From NCBI RefSeq assembly GCF_029051685.1, contig NZ_JAACFT010000006.1:223412-287411 (forward strand): a DNA stretch of 64,000 bases, read 5' to 3'. Below, piece by piece: positions 19,170 through 27,295 of the stretch. The position numbers and the translations under genes are program-made. The stretch is from Bradyrhizobium sp. CSA207. GTDB taxonomy: Bacteria; Pseudomonadota; Alphaproteobacteria; Rhizobiales; Xanthobacteraceae. How positions within the stretch are numbered: the first letter of the stretch is position 1; each line of letters starts with the position of its first letter. The notes under the pieces were generated by a model. That model did no database searches. It worked only from the letters and a program-made list of their open reading frames with translations, and was not told the DNA's origin.

Positions 19170-20612
19170 ATGAGCCCCGCCTCGCAGATCTACGCGAAGA
19201 TTACCGGCCCGATCGTCATGGTCGGCTTCGGCTCCATCGGCAAAGGCACGTTGCCGCTGATCGAGCGGCATCTCGATTACGACAAGTCGCGCATCACCGT
19301 GATCGACCCCAAGGACGAGGGCCGCAAGGCACATTGCGAGAAGCACAATGTAAGATTCATCCAGAAGGGCCTGACCAACGACAATTATCGCGATTTGCTG
19401 ACCCCGCTGCTCACCGAAGGCGGCGGCCAGGGCTTTTGCGTCAATCTCTCGGTCGATACCGGCTCTACCGATTTCATGGAGCTCTGCAACGAACTCGGTG
19501 CTCTCTATATCGACACCGTCAACGAGCCCTGGCTCGGTTTCTATTTCGATGCTTCGAAGGGCCCGGAAGCGCGCTCCAACTACGCCCTGCGCGAAGCGAC
19601 GCTGGCCGCCAAGAAGGCGCGCCCCGCGGGTTCGACCACGGCCGTCTCCTGCTGCGGCGCCAATCCCGGCATGGTCTCCTTTTTCGTCAAGCAGGCGCTA
19701 CTCAATGTCGCCGCTGATCTTAAGCTCAATGCCCCTAAGCCGAAGACCAGAGCCGAATGGGCGGACTTGATGCGGCAGGCTGGTATCAAGGGCATCCACA
19801 TCGCCGAACGCGACACCCAGCGCTCCAAGTCGCCGAAAGAGCCGGACGTCTTCGTCAACACTTGGTCGGTGGAAGGTTTCCTGTCGGAAGGCGTGCAGCC
19901 GTCCGAACTCGGTTGGGGCACCCACGAAAAATGGATGCCTGAAAACGCGCGGACCCACGAAGCTGGCTGCGGCGCCGCCATCTATCTGATGCAGCCCGGC
20001 GCCAACACGCGCGTGCGCACCTGGTGCCCGACTCGCGGCGCGCAATATGGCTTCCTCGTCACCCACAACGAGTCGATCTCGATCGCCGATTATTTCACGG
20101 TGCGCGACGCATCGGGCACGGCGGTCTACCGGCCGACCTGCCACTATGCCTATCATCCGGCTGACGATGCCGTGCTGTCGCTGCATGAAATGTTCGGCCG
20201 CGCCGCGAAGATGCAGGAAAAACACCACATTCTCGACGAGAACGAGATCGTCGATGGCATCGACGAACTCGGCGTGCTGCTGTTCGGCCATGACAACAAT
20301 GCCTACTGGTACGGCTCGCAGCTCTCCATCGAAGAGACCCGCATGCTCGCGCCCTATCAGAACGCCACCGGCCTGCAAGTGACCTCTGCTGTGCTCGGCG
20401 GCATGGTGTGGGCGCTGGAAAACCCCAACGAAGGCATCGTCGAAGCCGACGAGATGGATTTCGACCGTCTGCTGGAAATCCAGTTGCCGTATCTCGGCCC
20501 GGTAAAGGGCTACTACACCGACTGGACGCCGCTGACGGATCGTCCGGGACTGTTTCCGGAGGATATCGACACCAGCGATCCCTGGCAGTTCCGGAATATT
20601 CTGGTGCGGTGA
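19170..20612 (+). CDS. hss: Homospermidine synthase
   Basis: This NAD-dependent enzyme joins two putrescines (or putrescine and spermidine) to give sym-homospermidine, the main rhizobial polyamine. From the ATG at 19170 it has 480 residues, the usual size. The Rossmann motif is VMVGFGSIGKGTLPLIERH near residue 18, and long conserved tracts such as CCGANPGMVSFFVKQALL and GTHEKWMPENARTHEAGCGAA are visible. GGAG lies upstream of the chosen start; an earlier in-frame start at 19137 would add 11 residues. It ends the polyamine cluster. Confidence 0.95.
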   Translation: MSPASQIYAKITGPIVMVGFGSIGKGTLPLIERHLDYDKSRITVIDPKDEGRKAHCEKHNVRFIQKGLTNDNYRDLLTPLLTEGGGQGFCVNLSVDTGSTDFMELCNELGALYIDTVNEPWLGFYFDASKGPEARSNYALREATLAAKKARPAGSTTAVSCCGANPGMVSFFVKQALLNVAADLKLNAPKPKTRAEWADLMRQAGIKGIHIAERDTQRSKSPKEPDVFVNTWSVEGFLSEGVQPSELGWGTHEKWMPENARTHEAGCGAAIYLMQPGANTRVRTWCPTRGAQYGFLVTHNESISIADYFTVRDASGTAVYRPTCHYAYHPADDAVLSLHEMFGRAAKMQEKHHILDENEIVDGIDELGVLLFGHDNNAYWYGSQLSIEETRMLAPYQNATGLQVTSAVLGGMVWALENPNEGIVEADEMDFDRLLEIQLPYLGPVKGYYTDWTPLTDRPGLFPEDIDTSDPWQFRNILVR

Positions 20613-20622
20613 GGGGCTGATC

Positions 20623-20709
20623 GTCATGGCCGGGCTTGTCCCGGGCATCCACGAACTTGCTTCGTGCAGCTCCAAGAACGTGGATGGCCGGGACAAGCCC
20701 GGCCATGAC
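20623..20709. repeat. Long palindromic intergenic repeat (family D, copy 1)
   Basis: Arms GTCATGGCCGGGCTTGTCCC and GGACAAGCCCGGCCATGAC are complementary and are extended by GGCATCCACG and CGTGGATGGCC. A related copy is at 60668-60750. It lies between convergent hss and the small membrane-protein gene and may stop both transcripts. Confidence 0.8.
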
Positions 20710-20727
20710 GCTGCAACGACCAGGTCG

Positions 20728-21066
20728 TTACTTCTCCTTGATTGGCGGTGCGATCTTCTCGGCAGGTGCCGGCGGTAATGCTGGTTTAGCCGCGCCCGCT
20801 GCGCCTTGGGTCTGCGGTTCGGGGCGCGCGGGTTCGGGCGCCGGCGTAGTCGGCCGTTCGCCGCCCGGCTTGGATTCCGCGGGCGGCTTGCTCTGATCGT
20901 CGGAGGGCGTGCCCTGGAGCGGCCCCGTCGCCTGCGCCGTCTGCATCCGGCTCTCGGCACGGATCTGCACCAACGACAGGCCCGACACCACGACGCCAGC
21001 CACAAACAGCGAGCAGGCGATCAGCAGGTCTCGTGTCAGTGTGCCCTTGTGGTCTTTGCCGGTCAT
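20728..21066 (-). CDS. Small Pro/Ala-rich membrane-anchored protein
   Basis: From the ATG at 21066 the protein is 112 residues. A short basic N-terminus leads into one membrane helix (LLIACSLFVAGVVVSGLSLV), followed by an exported tail rich in Pro, Ala, Glu and Gln. No family is recognised. A GGAAC-N16-CGTT motif lies 29-53 bases upstream, the pattern of EcfG-dependent promoters, so it may belong to the general stress response. The earlier in-frame start (21156) would overlap this promoter and is not favoured. Confidence 0.65.
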   Translation of the reverse strand: MTGKDHKGTLTRDLLIACSLFVAGVVVSGLSLVQIRAESRMQTAQATGPLQGTPSDDQSKPPAESKPGGERPTTPAPEPARPEPQTQGAAGAAKPALPPAPAEKIAPPIKEK

Positions 21067-21094
21067 ATCGATCACCGCTTTTGTCCGCGGGATC

Positions 21095-21119
21095 AACGAA
21101 TTGGCGCGACAGCGGTTCC
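21095..21119 (-). promoter_or_regulatory. Candidate EcfG-dependent promoter for the 112-residue membrane protein
   Basis: Reading the minus strand: GGAAC (21119-21115), 16-base spacer, CGTT (21098-21095). This matches the alphaproteobacterial general stress sigma factor consensus. The expected transcript start would leave a leader of roughly 20 bases before the ATG at 21066. Confidence 0.6.
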
Positions 21120-21166
21120 GTGCTGGGCAAATCGGAACCGCACGTCGGCGCGCCAAAACGCCGCGC

Positions 21167-21883
21167 TCAGTCGGAAGTGCTGACTTCCCAGGTGGCGTGG
21201 CGGACGCCGGGCAGGTGTTGCAGATCGGTCGTCACCGCATTCAGCTCGTTCGGATCGACCGCGGTCGCGACCAGCTTTGCGACGATCTCGATCAGGTCAT
21301 CCCCGGTCTCGACCACGTCGATATCGGCCACCGGATATTTAGCACCCTCGAGCTTGTCGACGAGCCGGTCGCGCATGTCGGGCAGAGCATCTGCCGCAAC
21401 CGCGAGCTTGAAATAGTACGTCGCCTCCGACGCCTTCTCGTTCAGCGGGATCCGGTTGATGGCGTTGACCAGCGGACGCAGCATGGTGTTGCCGGCGATG
21501 ACGAACACGGTCAGCGCAGCGGCCTGCGCAATCATGTCGGCGCCGGCGCAGGAGCCGACCGCGGCCGACGCCCACAGCGTCGCCGCGGTGTTGAGCCCGC
21601 GCACGTCCATGCCCTGCTTCATGATGACGCCGGCGCCGAGGAAGCCGATGCCGGAGACGACGTAGGAGATCACCCGCACCGCGCCGTCCGCGCCGGTCAG
21701 ATGCATGGCGAGATCGACGAAGGCGGCGGCTCCGACCGCAACGAGCACGTTGGTGCGCAGGCCCGCGGTGCGCTGCCGGTATTGCCGCTCGGCGCCGATC
21801 AGCGTGCCCAGCACGAAGGCCGTGAACAGGCTGACCAGCGTGTCGAGAAAATCAGCAATCTGGAAAGTCGTCAGAAACCGCAT
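21167..21883 (-). CDS. MgtC/SapB-family membrane protein
   Basis: The 238-residue protein has the MgtC N-terminal membrane domain: ALVLGTLIGAERQ-like segment (FVLGTLIGAERQYRQRTAGLRTN), GIGFLGAGVIMKQG and GLNTAATLWASAAVG, then further helices and a soluble C-terminal ACT-like domain (YYFKLAVAADALPDMRDRLVDKLE). MgtC proteins modulate Mg2+ homeostasis or the F1Fo ATPase in stress and in host cells. The exact role here is unknown. A GCGGTTCCG...CGGAACCGC inverted repeat (21112-21141) follows the gene and could act as its terminator while overlapping the neighbouring promoter. Confidence 0.9.
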   Translation of the reverse strand: MRFLTTFQIADFLDTLVSLFTAFVLGTLIGAERQYRQRTAGLRTNVLVAVGAAAFVDLAMHLTGADGAVRVISYVVSGIGFLGAGVIMKQGMDVRGLNTAATLWASAAVGSCAGADMIAQAAALTVFVIAGNTMLRPLVNAINRIPLNEKASEATYYFKLAVAADALPDMRDRLVDKLEGAKYPVADIDVVETGDDLIEIVAKLVATAVDPNELNAVTTDLQHLPGVRHATWEVSTSD

Positions 21884-21913
21884 GGCCCCCTATACGGCCG
21901 GAACGATGACAGA

Positions 21914-22933
21914 TTAAAGCTCAAGTAGGCCGCCGTCCCCATCTTCATCCGCGAACGCCAGCAGCGTGCCCTTGGCGTTCCAGGCGAGCGCGGCCACGGG
22001 CGGCGTGCCGTTGCGGCGGACCAGGATCTCGGCGCCGTCCTCCAGCCGCACCATCAGCACAGTGCCGTCGCTGTAGCCGGCGGCGAAGATGTCGTTCCTG
22101 GGGTGGCAGGCAACCACCGAGACGCGCGCCTGGAGCGGCGCGAGCATCGCGGGCTCCTTGCCCATCGGACCGTCCTTGCTGGCGAACGGCCACAGGATGA
22201 CGGCGTCGGCGCCCGAGGTCGCCAGCGCCTTGCCGCCCGCGCTCCAGGACATCGAGCGGACGCGGCCGGGATAGCCGGTCATGCGCATATGACGGTTGTC
22301 GGCAAGCCGCCAGCCGTGCAGCGCCGCCTCATGCATGGTGGTGACCAGGAATTTGTTGTCCGGGCTGAAGGTGACGCCGAGATGCGAGCCGGCCCAGGGC
22401 AGGAATTCGGCGGTGGCCGCCATGTTCGGAAACCACAGCGTCGCGCCGTTGTAATGCGCGATCGCGAGCCGCAGGCCCTTCGGCGCGAACGCAAGCCCGC
22501 CGACGGTCGAGGGCACCTCGATCGATTTCTCCTCCTGCTTGCCGCTCTTGACGAAGGCGAACTTCCCGGCCGACCAGGCGAAGGCGCCGTCGGCATGCAG
22601 CGCCACCGCATCGATCCAGCGCCGCTTGGGGTCGGTGGCAAGCAGCGTCACTTCGCCCTTGGCATCGAGCGCAACAACCTTGCCGTCGTCGCCGCCCATG
22701 ACGAGGCGCTTGCCGTCGCACGCAGCCGAGAGAATGCCGCCGCTATGCACGGCGACCTTGCTGATCTCGCCCTGGCTATCGACCAGCGCGACGTTCTCCT
22801 CGCCGCCGACAAAGGCGGCGCGGTGGCCAAGGAAATGGGCTGAAATCACGCCCATCCCGAGCGCGACCGGCTTGACGCTGTCGGTGACGGAAACGATCGA
22901 GGCTGAATCGGGAGCCGGCGCAAACTCTTTCAT
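21914..22933 (-). CDS. WD40-type beta-propeller protein coupled to a COG0523 GTPase
   Basis: The 339-residue soluble protein is built from repeated propeller blades, for example AAFVGGEENVALVDSQGE, RLVMGGDDGKVVALDAKGE, LGVTFSPDNKFLVTT, ALATSGADAVILWPF and IFAAGYSDGTVLMVRLEDG; about seven blades fit the length. There is no signal peptide, so it is cytoplasmic. Its ATG overlaps the stop of the GTPase (ATGA), implying coupled translation and a shared function. Being last in a cluster headed by a Zur-type box, it may help deliver or sense zinc, perhaps as a scaffold for the GTPase. No metal motif is obvious. Confidence 0.82.
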   Translation of the reverse strand: MKEFAPAPDSASIVSVTDSVKPVALGMGVISAHFLGHRAAFVGGEENVALVDSQGEISKVAVHSGGILSAACDGKRLVMGGDDGKVVALDAKGEVTLLATDPKRRWIDAVALHADGAFAWSAGKFAFVKSGKQEEKSIEVPSTVGGLAFAPKGLRLAIAHYNGATLWFPNMAATAEFLPWAGSHLGVTFSPDNKFLVTTMHEAALHGWRLADNRHMRMTGYPGRVRSMSWSAGGKALATSGADAVILWPFASKDGPMGKEPAMLAPLQARVSVVACHPRNDIFAAGYSDGTVLMVRLEDGAEILVRRNGTPPVAALAWNAKGTLLAFADEDGDGGLLEL

Positions 22934-23976
22934 CACGAGACGATGCAGCTCTCGAAGCCCGTGCGAATAGCCTCTTCCGGCAATTCGCGGCCGATGAAGA
23001 CGAGGCGGCTTTCGCGCGGCTCGCCGTCCTGCCATTTCCGCTGGTGATTGCCCTCCAGCATCATGTGGACGCCCTGGAAGACGTAGCGGTCGTCATCGTC
23101 GTGGAAGGCGAGGATGCCCTTGGAGCGCAGGATCTTGCCGCCCTCGACCTGCACCAGGTTCTGGAGCCAGGGCATGAACACGTTCGGATCGAGCGGCTTG
23201 TCGCTCTTGAGCGACAGCGACTGCATGTCCTCGTCGTGATAGTGCTTCAGGCCGTGGCCGTGATGATGATGATGGTCGTGGCCGTGATGGTGATGATCAT
23301 GGTCGTGGTCATGATCGTCGGCATTGAGGAAGTCCGGCTCGATGTCGAGAATGCGGTCGAGGTCGAAGGCGCCGCGATCGAGCACGTCGGCCAAAGCCAC
23401 CGAGCAGCGCTCGGTGCGGTGCAGCTTTGCATAGGGGTTGATCGCGCGGATGCGGGCCTCGACCTCGGCAAGCTCCCCCTTGGTGACGAGATCGGTCTTG
23501 TTCAGCACGATGACGTCAGCGAAGGCGATCTGGTTCTTGGCCTCGGGCGCGTCCTTGAGCCGGTCGGACAGCCATTTGGCGTCGGCGACCGTGACGACCG
23601 CATCGAGCCGGGCATTCTTCTGCACGTCTTCGTCGACGAAGAAGGTCTGGGCCACCGGCGCCGGATCGGCAAGGCCCGTGGTCTCGACGATGATGGCGTC
23701 GAACTTGCCCTTGCGCTTCATCAGCCCGTCCATGATGCGCACGAGGTCGCCGCGCACGGTGCAGCAGATGCAGCCATTGTTCATCTCGAACACTTCCTCA
23801 TCGGCGCCGATGATGAGGTCGTTGTCGATGCCGATCTCGCCGAATTCGTTGACGATGACGGCGTACTTCTTGCCGTGGTTTTCCGACAGGATGCGGTTGA
23901 GCAGCGTCGTCTTGCCGGCACCGAGATAGCCGGTCAGCACGGTCACAGGAATTTTTTGAGAGGTCGCTTCAGACAT
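22933..23976 (-). CDS. COG0523 (CobW/ZigA-like) zinc metallochaperone GTPase
   Basis: The 347-residue GTPase has Walker A GYLGAGKTTLLN (residues 16-27), the metal motif GCICC with Cys69, Cys71 and Cys72, the guanine-specificity motif NKTD, and a His/Asp-rich insertion of about 15 histidines near residues 225-250. Such proteins hand zinc to client enzymes under zinc limitation; CobW proper acts in cobalamin synthesis, but no cob gene is near. The start at 23976 is preceded by CCGGAGT; the frame runs 21 codons further upstream. It follows the zinc-binding protein gene by 52 bases and is translationally coupled to the propeller gene. Confidence 0.92.
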   Translation of the reverse strand: MSEATSQKIPVTVLTGYLGAGKTTLLNRILSENHGKKYAVIVNEFGEIGIDNDLIIGADEEVFEMNNGCICCTVRGDLVRIMDGLMKRKGKFDAIIVETTGLADPAPVAQTFFVDEDVQKNARLDAVVTVADAKWLSDRLKDAPEAKNQIAFADVIVLNKTDLVTKGELAEVEARIRAINPYAKLHRTERCSVALADVLDRGAFDLDRILDIEPDFLNADDHDHDHDHHHHGHDHHHHHGHGLKHYHDEDMQSLSLKSDKPLDPNVFMPWLQNLVQVEGGKILRSKGILAFHDDDDRYVFQGVHMMLEGNHQRKWQDGEPRESRLVFIGRELPEEAIRTGFESCIVS

Positions 23977-24028
23977 AACAACTCCGGACTTCGGGCTTTT
24001 GCGCGACGCGAGGCGGGTGGCCCCTGCC

Positions 24029-24901
24029 CTATTGGTCAAGCGCGCTGGTCAGCGCCTTTATATTGTGCCTGACCATGTCAATGTAAGTGGGTGCGGGCCC
24101 CTTTTCGCCGGTCAAACCGTCCGAAATCAGGGTCCCGCCGACCTTTGCCCCGGTCTCGGCGGCGATCCGGCGGATCAGCCGGTCGTCGCTGATGTTCTCC
24201 AGGAATACCGCCGGGATTTTTTGGGCCTTGATCTGGCCGATGATGGCCGCGATATCGCGGGCGCTGGGCTCGGTTTCGGTGGAGACACCCAACGGCGCGA
24301 TGAACTGGATGCCATATTCGGCAGCGAAATAGCCGAAGGCGTTGTGGGTGGAGATCACCTTGCGCCGCTCCGGCGGTATTTTTGCCACCGCCTCACGCAC
24401 CTCGCGGTCGAGCGTTTCGAGCTTTTCCAGATAGGCTTTTGCCTCGGCACGGAAGAAGTCCGCATCGTTCGGATCGGTGGTGGCCAGCGCAGTGGCGATG
24501 TTGGTGACATAGGCCTTGGCGTTGGGGACCGACTGCCAGGCATGGGGATCTGCGGCCGTGCCGAGTTTCAGGGGCGTAATGCCGGCGCTTGCGGTGACGA
24601 CCCTTGCCTTGCTGCCCGAGGATTGCACCAGCCGCGGCAGCCAGCCTTCGAGACCAAGCCCGTTGACGATGACGAGCTTTGCATCCGCGATCCGCTTCGC
24701 GTCCCCAGGCGCAGGCGTGTAGACGTGGACGTCGCTGTCGGCGCCAACCAGCGTCGTGAGGCTGATGCGGTCACCGCCGACATTGCGGACCAAATCGGCA
24801 AGGATCGAGAAGCTGGCGACCACGTTGAGTCGCTCGGCGGCGTGCAGCGGCGAGGCGATCAGCAAGAGCACACAAAGCAGGACACGTCGCATTGCCGTCA
24901 C
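24029..24901 (-). CDS. Zinc ABC transporter, periplasmic binding protein (ZnuA/AztC-like)
   Basis: The 290-residue cluster A-I binding protein has a signal peptide (RRVLLCVLLLIASPLHA) and a conserved ligand set: His59 in DVHVYTP, His120 in DPHAW, His186 in STHNAFGY and Asp261 in ISDGL. Three His plus one Asp is typical of zinc-specific members. The His-rich loop of classical ZnuA is absent; that function may be supplied by the separate His-rich protein of this operon. The GTG at 24901 overlaps the permease stop (GTGA); an ATG at 24892 is an alternative start. Confidence 0.9.
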   Translation of the reverse strand: MTAMRRVLLCVLLLIASPLHAAERLNVVASFSILADLVRNVGGDRISLTTLVGADSDVHVYTPAPGDAKRIADAKLVIVNGLGLEGWLPRLVQSSGSKARVVTASAGITPLKLGTAADPHAWQSVPNAKAYVTNIATALATTDPNDADFFRAEAKAYLEKLETLDREVREAVAKIPPERRKVISTHNAFGYFAAEYGIQFIAPLGVSTETEPSARDIAAIIGQIKAQKIPAVFLENISDDRLIRRIAAETGAKVGGTLISDGLTGEKGPAPTYIDMVRHNIKALTSALDQ

Positions 24902-25767
24902 GCTTCCAGATGCCGGCCGGGAAACAGCTGCCTGATAACGCCGCCGACACGGCCGAACAGGACGGAGACGATGTAGAGCCCGCTCGCCACCAGAATGATC
25001 GCAGGCCCGGACGGCACGCGTGTCTGGAATGACAGCACGAGGCCTGCATAGCCGGACACAGCGGCGACGATCACGGCGATGCAGATCATCGCCGTCAGAT
25101 CACGCGACCAGAAACGCGCAATGCCGGCCGGCAGGATCATCAGGCCGACCGCTAGCAAGGTGCCGAGTGCCTGAAAGCCATTGACGAGGTTGACGACGAC
25201 GAGCGCGAGGAAGGCGAGATGCGCAGGTCCTCCGGCCCGGCTGACGGTGCGCAGAAACAGGGGATCGACGCTCTCGATCACCAGCGGGCGGTAAATCACG
25301 GCCAGTACCAGCAGCGTGACCGTGGCGTTGAAGGCGACCACCAGCAGCGTCTGGTCGTCCATCGCCAGGATGTTGCCGAATAGCACGTGCAGCAGGTCGA
25401 TGTTTGTACCCTTGATCGAGACGATGGTGACGCCCAGCGCGAGTGACGCCAGATAGAAGGTTGCAAGTGAGGCGTCCTCCTTCAGCCCGGTCGAGCGCGA
25501 AACCACGCCGGCGAGGATCGCGACCGCAAAACCGGCGATCAGGCCACCGGCCGTCATCGCGAACAGATTGAGGCCGGAGAGCAGGAAACCCACGGCCGCG
25601 CCCGGGAGGATCGCGTGCGCCATGGCGTCGCCGACAAGGCTCATCCGCCGGAGCATCAGGAACACGCCGATCGGCGCGCCCGCGAGCGACAGCGCGATCA
25701 CGGCGGCGAGCGCACGCCGCATGAACTCGAATTCGGTGAACGGGCCGATCAACGCGTCATAGAACAT
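24898..25767 (-). CDS. Zinc ABC transporter permease (ZnuB/AztB-like)
   Basis: The 289-residue membrane protein has about eight hydrophobic helices and the family motif LVGDAMAHAILPGAAVGFLLSG. The later run NGFQALGTLLAVGLMILPAGIARFW is also typical of Mn/Zn permeases. It lies 6 bases after the ATPase gene and overlaps the binding protein gene, so one transporter is encoded by three contiguous genes. Zinc, rather than manganese, is inferred from the Zur-type box and His ligands of the partner. Confidence 0.93.
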   Translation of the reverse strand: MFYDALIGPFTEFEFMRRALAAVIALSLAGAPIGVFLMLRRMSLVGDAMAHAILPGAAVGFLLSGLNLFAMTAGGLIAGFAVAILAGVVSRSTGLKEDASLATFYLASLALGVTIVSIKGTNIDLLHVLFGNILAMDDQTLLVVAFNATVTLLVLAVIYRPLVIESVDPLFLRTVSRAGGPAHLAFLALVVVNLVNGFQALGTLLAVGLMILPAGIARFWSRDLTAMICIAVIVAAVSGYAGLVLSFQTRVPSGPAIILVASGLYIVSVLFGRVGGVIRQLFPGRHLEA

Positions 25768-25773
25768 CAGATG

Positions 25774-26529
25774 TCACGCCGCTCGCGAGCGGGCATCATC
25801 GGCGGCGCAGGCCGCGGCGCTGTCGTCGAACGCTTCGCACATCCGCATCGCGACCATCAGGTTTTCCGGCGTCAGAACTTCCGCCGTCGGGCCCCATGCC
25901 ACCGGCCCGCGCGCTAGCACCAGCGTCTCGCTGAAATGCGTGCGCACCATGTCCAGATCGTGCAGCGCGGCCAACACGGTGCGGCCTTCGCCATGCCAGT
26001 GCTTCACCAGCGCGAGCAGATCGATCGTGGTCTTGCTGTCGATGGCGTTGAAGGGCTCGTCGAGCACGATCAGGCTCGCGTCCTGGAGCAGAACGCGCGC
26101 GAACAGCACGCGCTGCGTCTGCCCGCCGGAGAGCGTGCCGATCGGACGATTCTCGAAACCGTTGAGCCCGACGCCCGCAATCGCATGCAAGATCTTGTCG
26201 CGTGCGGCCTTGCCGATGCCGCCGAACAGGCCGGTCGCGCGCCACAGTCCGGTGGCGACGAAATCGAACACCGAGATTGGAAAGCTGCGGTCGATCTCCG
26301 CGCTCTGCGGCAGATAGGCGATATCGCGGGAGTCGAGTTCGCCGAGATGGATGCTGCCGTCGAGCGGCTTGAGGATGCCGACGATGCCGCGCAGCAGCGT
26401 CGACTTGCCGGCGCCGTTCGGGCCGATCACGGCCACCAGCGCGCCCGGCGCGACCTCGCCATTGAGATGATGCACGGCCGGATGCCGGTCATAGCCGAGC
26501 GTGACGTTGTGGAAATGCAGTGCCGCCAT
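25774..26529 (-). CDS. Zinc ABC transporter ATPase (ZnuC/AztA-like)
   Basis: The 251-residue ATPase has Walker A GPNGAGKST (near residue 36), Q-loop YLPQSAEIDRSFP, signature TLSGGQTQR, Walker B LIVLDEPF and the switch His in ALHDLD. The Q-loop context with DRSFPISV is typical of metal-chelate type importers. It starts 3 bases after the stop of the His-rich gene, with GAGGTGATCC as ribosome site inside that gene's end. The C-terminal tail is rich in Ala and acidic residues. Confidence 0.94.
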   Translation of the reverse strand: MAALHFHNVTLGYDRHPAVHHLNGEVAPGALVAVIGPNGAGKSTLLRGIVGILKPLDGSIHLGELDSRDIAYLPQSAEIDRSFPISVFDFVATGLWRATGLFGGIGKAARDKILHAIAGVGLNGFENRPIGTLSGGQTQRVLFARVLLQDASLIVLDEPFNAIDSKTTIDLLALVKHWHGEGRTVLAALHDLDMVRTHFSETLVLARGPVAWGPTAEVLTPENLMVAMRMCEAFDDSAAACAADDARSRAA

Positions 26530-26532
26530 GGA

Positions 26533-26751
26533 TCACCTCATCGCCAGCCAGACGATGCCCCACAGCACCGCGCAGACCGCGATCGCGGCCGAAAGGCGCG
26601 TGGCCATGGTCATGCGCAGGATCGACCAGGGCGCCGCCTGGGCCGGATGCGGAGAGGTCGCACTGTGGACATGAGCATGCACGTGGTCGTGCCCATGCGA
26701 GTGGGCGTCGGAATGGTCGTGATGGTGGGCGTGGGACGCGGCGGGAACCAT
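26533..26751 (-). CDS. Small His-rich single-helix membrane protein heading the zinc operon
   Basis: The predicted 72-residue product has 13 histidines in its first 35 residues, arranged as HxH and HHH with Asp, and one C-terminal membrane helix (LSAAIAVCAVLWGIVWLAM). Such a layout suggests a tethered metal-binding arm. The Zur-type palindrome ends 7 bases before the ATG, and the ATPase gene starts 3 bases after the stop, so it is the first gene of the zinc operon. I recognise no named family. It may collect zinc for the transporter, replacing the His loop missing from the binding protein; this is inference. A short or nearly absent leader is predicted. Confidence 0.7.
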   Translation of the reverse strand: MVPAASHAHHHDHSDAHSHGHDHVHAHVHSATSPHPAQAAPWSILRMTMATRLSAAIAVCAVLWGIVWLAMR

Positions 26752-26757
26752 TTGAAG

Positions 26758-26774
26758 ATGTTATATTATAACAT
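26758..26774. promoter_or_regulatory. Zur-type operator overlapping a -10 element
   Basis: ATGTTATATTATAACAT has perfect 8-bp arms around one central base, the form of alphaproteobacterial Zur boxes (TGTTATA..TATAACA). On the minus strand it contains TATAAT, a consensus -10 hexamer, so a bound repressor would block the promoter of the His-rich gene and the downstream zinc genes. No convincing -35 is visible. Confidence 0.8.
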
Positions 26775-26794
26775 TACGCCTGTCCACGCCCAGC

Positions 26795-27295
26795 TCAGGG
26801 CTTGCCGATCACCATGGCGATGGCGGCGGCGACGAACGGGAACGGCACCGAAACCGCACAGCGGAACCAGACGAAACGGGCCGGCATGAACGGGATTTCC
26901 CACAAGATCACCCGCTGGAAGGCGAACAGCGCCCAGGCAACGACATAGGCGACCACCTGCGGCACCCCGCCGCCGGATTTCAGCGCCACCGTGCCGATGG
27001 AAAAGCCGATCACGGGACCGCCTGGCGTGGCGGCGCCGGCGACCACGGCGGTGGCGACCCCGAGCCAGCCGCTATCCGGCCCCAGCCAGCCGGTGATCAC
27101 CTCCTGCGGGATGATGGCGGCGATATAGCCGGAGCCGATCACTCCCAACGCAATCCGCGGCACGATGTTGATGAAGTCCATCGAGCCTTCGCGCAGCGAG
27201 GCATTGAACACTGGAGGGCCGCGGCGAAAGGCGATCAGGCCGACGCCGAAGACCGAGCCCCACAGCAGGATATCGATGAGAAGCGCCGCACTCAC
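26795..27295 (-). CDS. Predicted permease, C-terminal half (ArsP_1/DUF318-like)
   Basis: The 166-residue protein has four hydrophobic segments, including LLIDILLWGSVFGVGLIAF, GVIGSGYIAAIIP and ATPGGPVIGFSIGTVALKSGGGVPQVVAYVVAWALFA. The glycine/proline-rich run resembles the second repeat of ArsP/YraQ permeases. The start is a GTG at 27295 overlapping the TGA of the upstream gene, so both are coupled. Together the two genes equal one full permease that is normally a single chain, or two related subunits. Substrate is unknown. Confidence 0.75.
   Translation of the reverse strand: MSAALLIDILLWGSVFGVGLIAFRRGPPVFNASLREGSMDFINIVPRIALGVIGSGYIAAIIPQEVITGWLGPDSGWLGVATAVVAGAATPGGPVIGFSIGTVALKSGGGVPQVVAYVVAWALFAFQRVILWEIPFMPARFVWFRCAVSVPFPFVAAAIAMVIGKP

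Noticed and set aside
22933..23976. COG0523 protein as CobW of cobalamin synthesis
   Set aside because: No cobalamin gene or B12 leader is nearby; zinc genes and a Zur-type box are.
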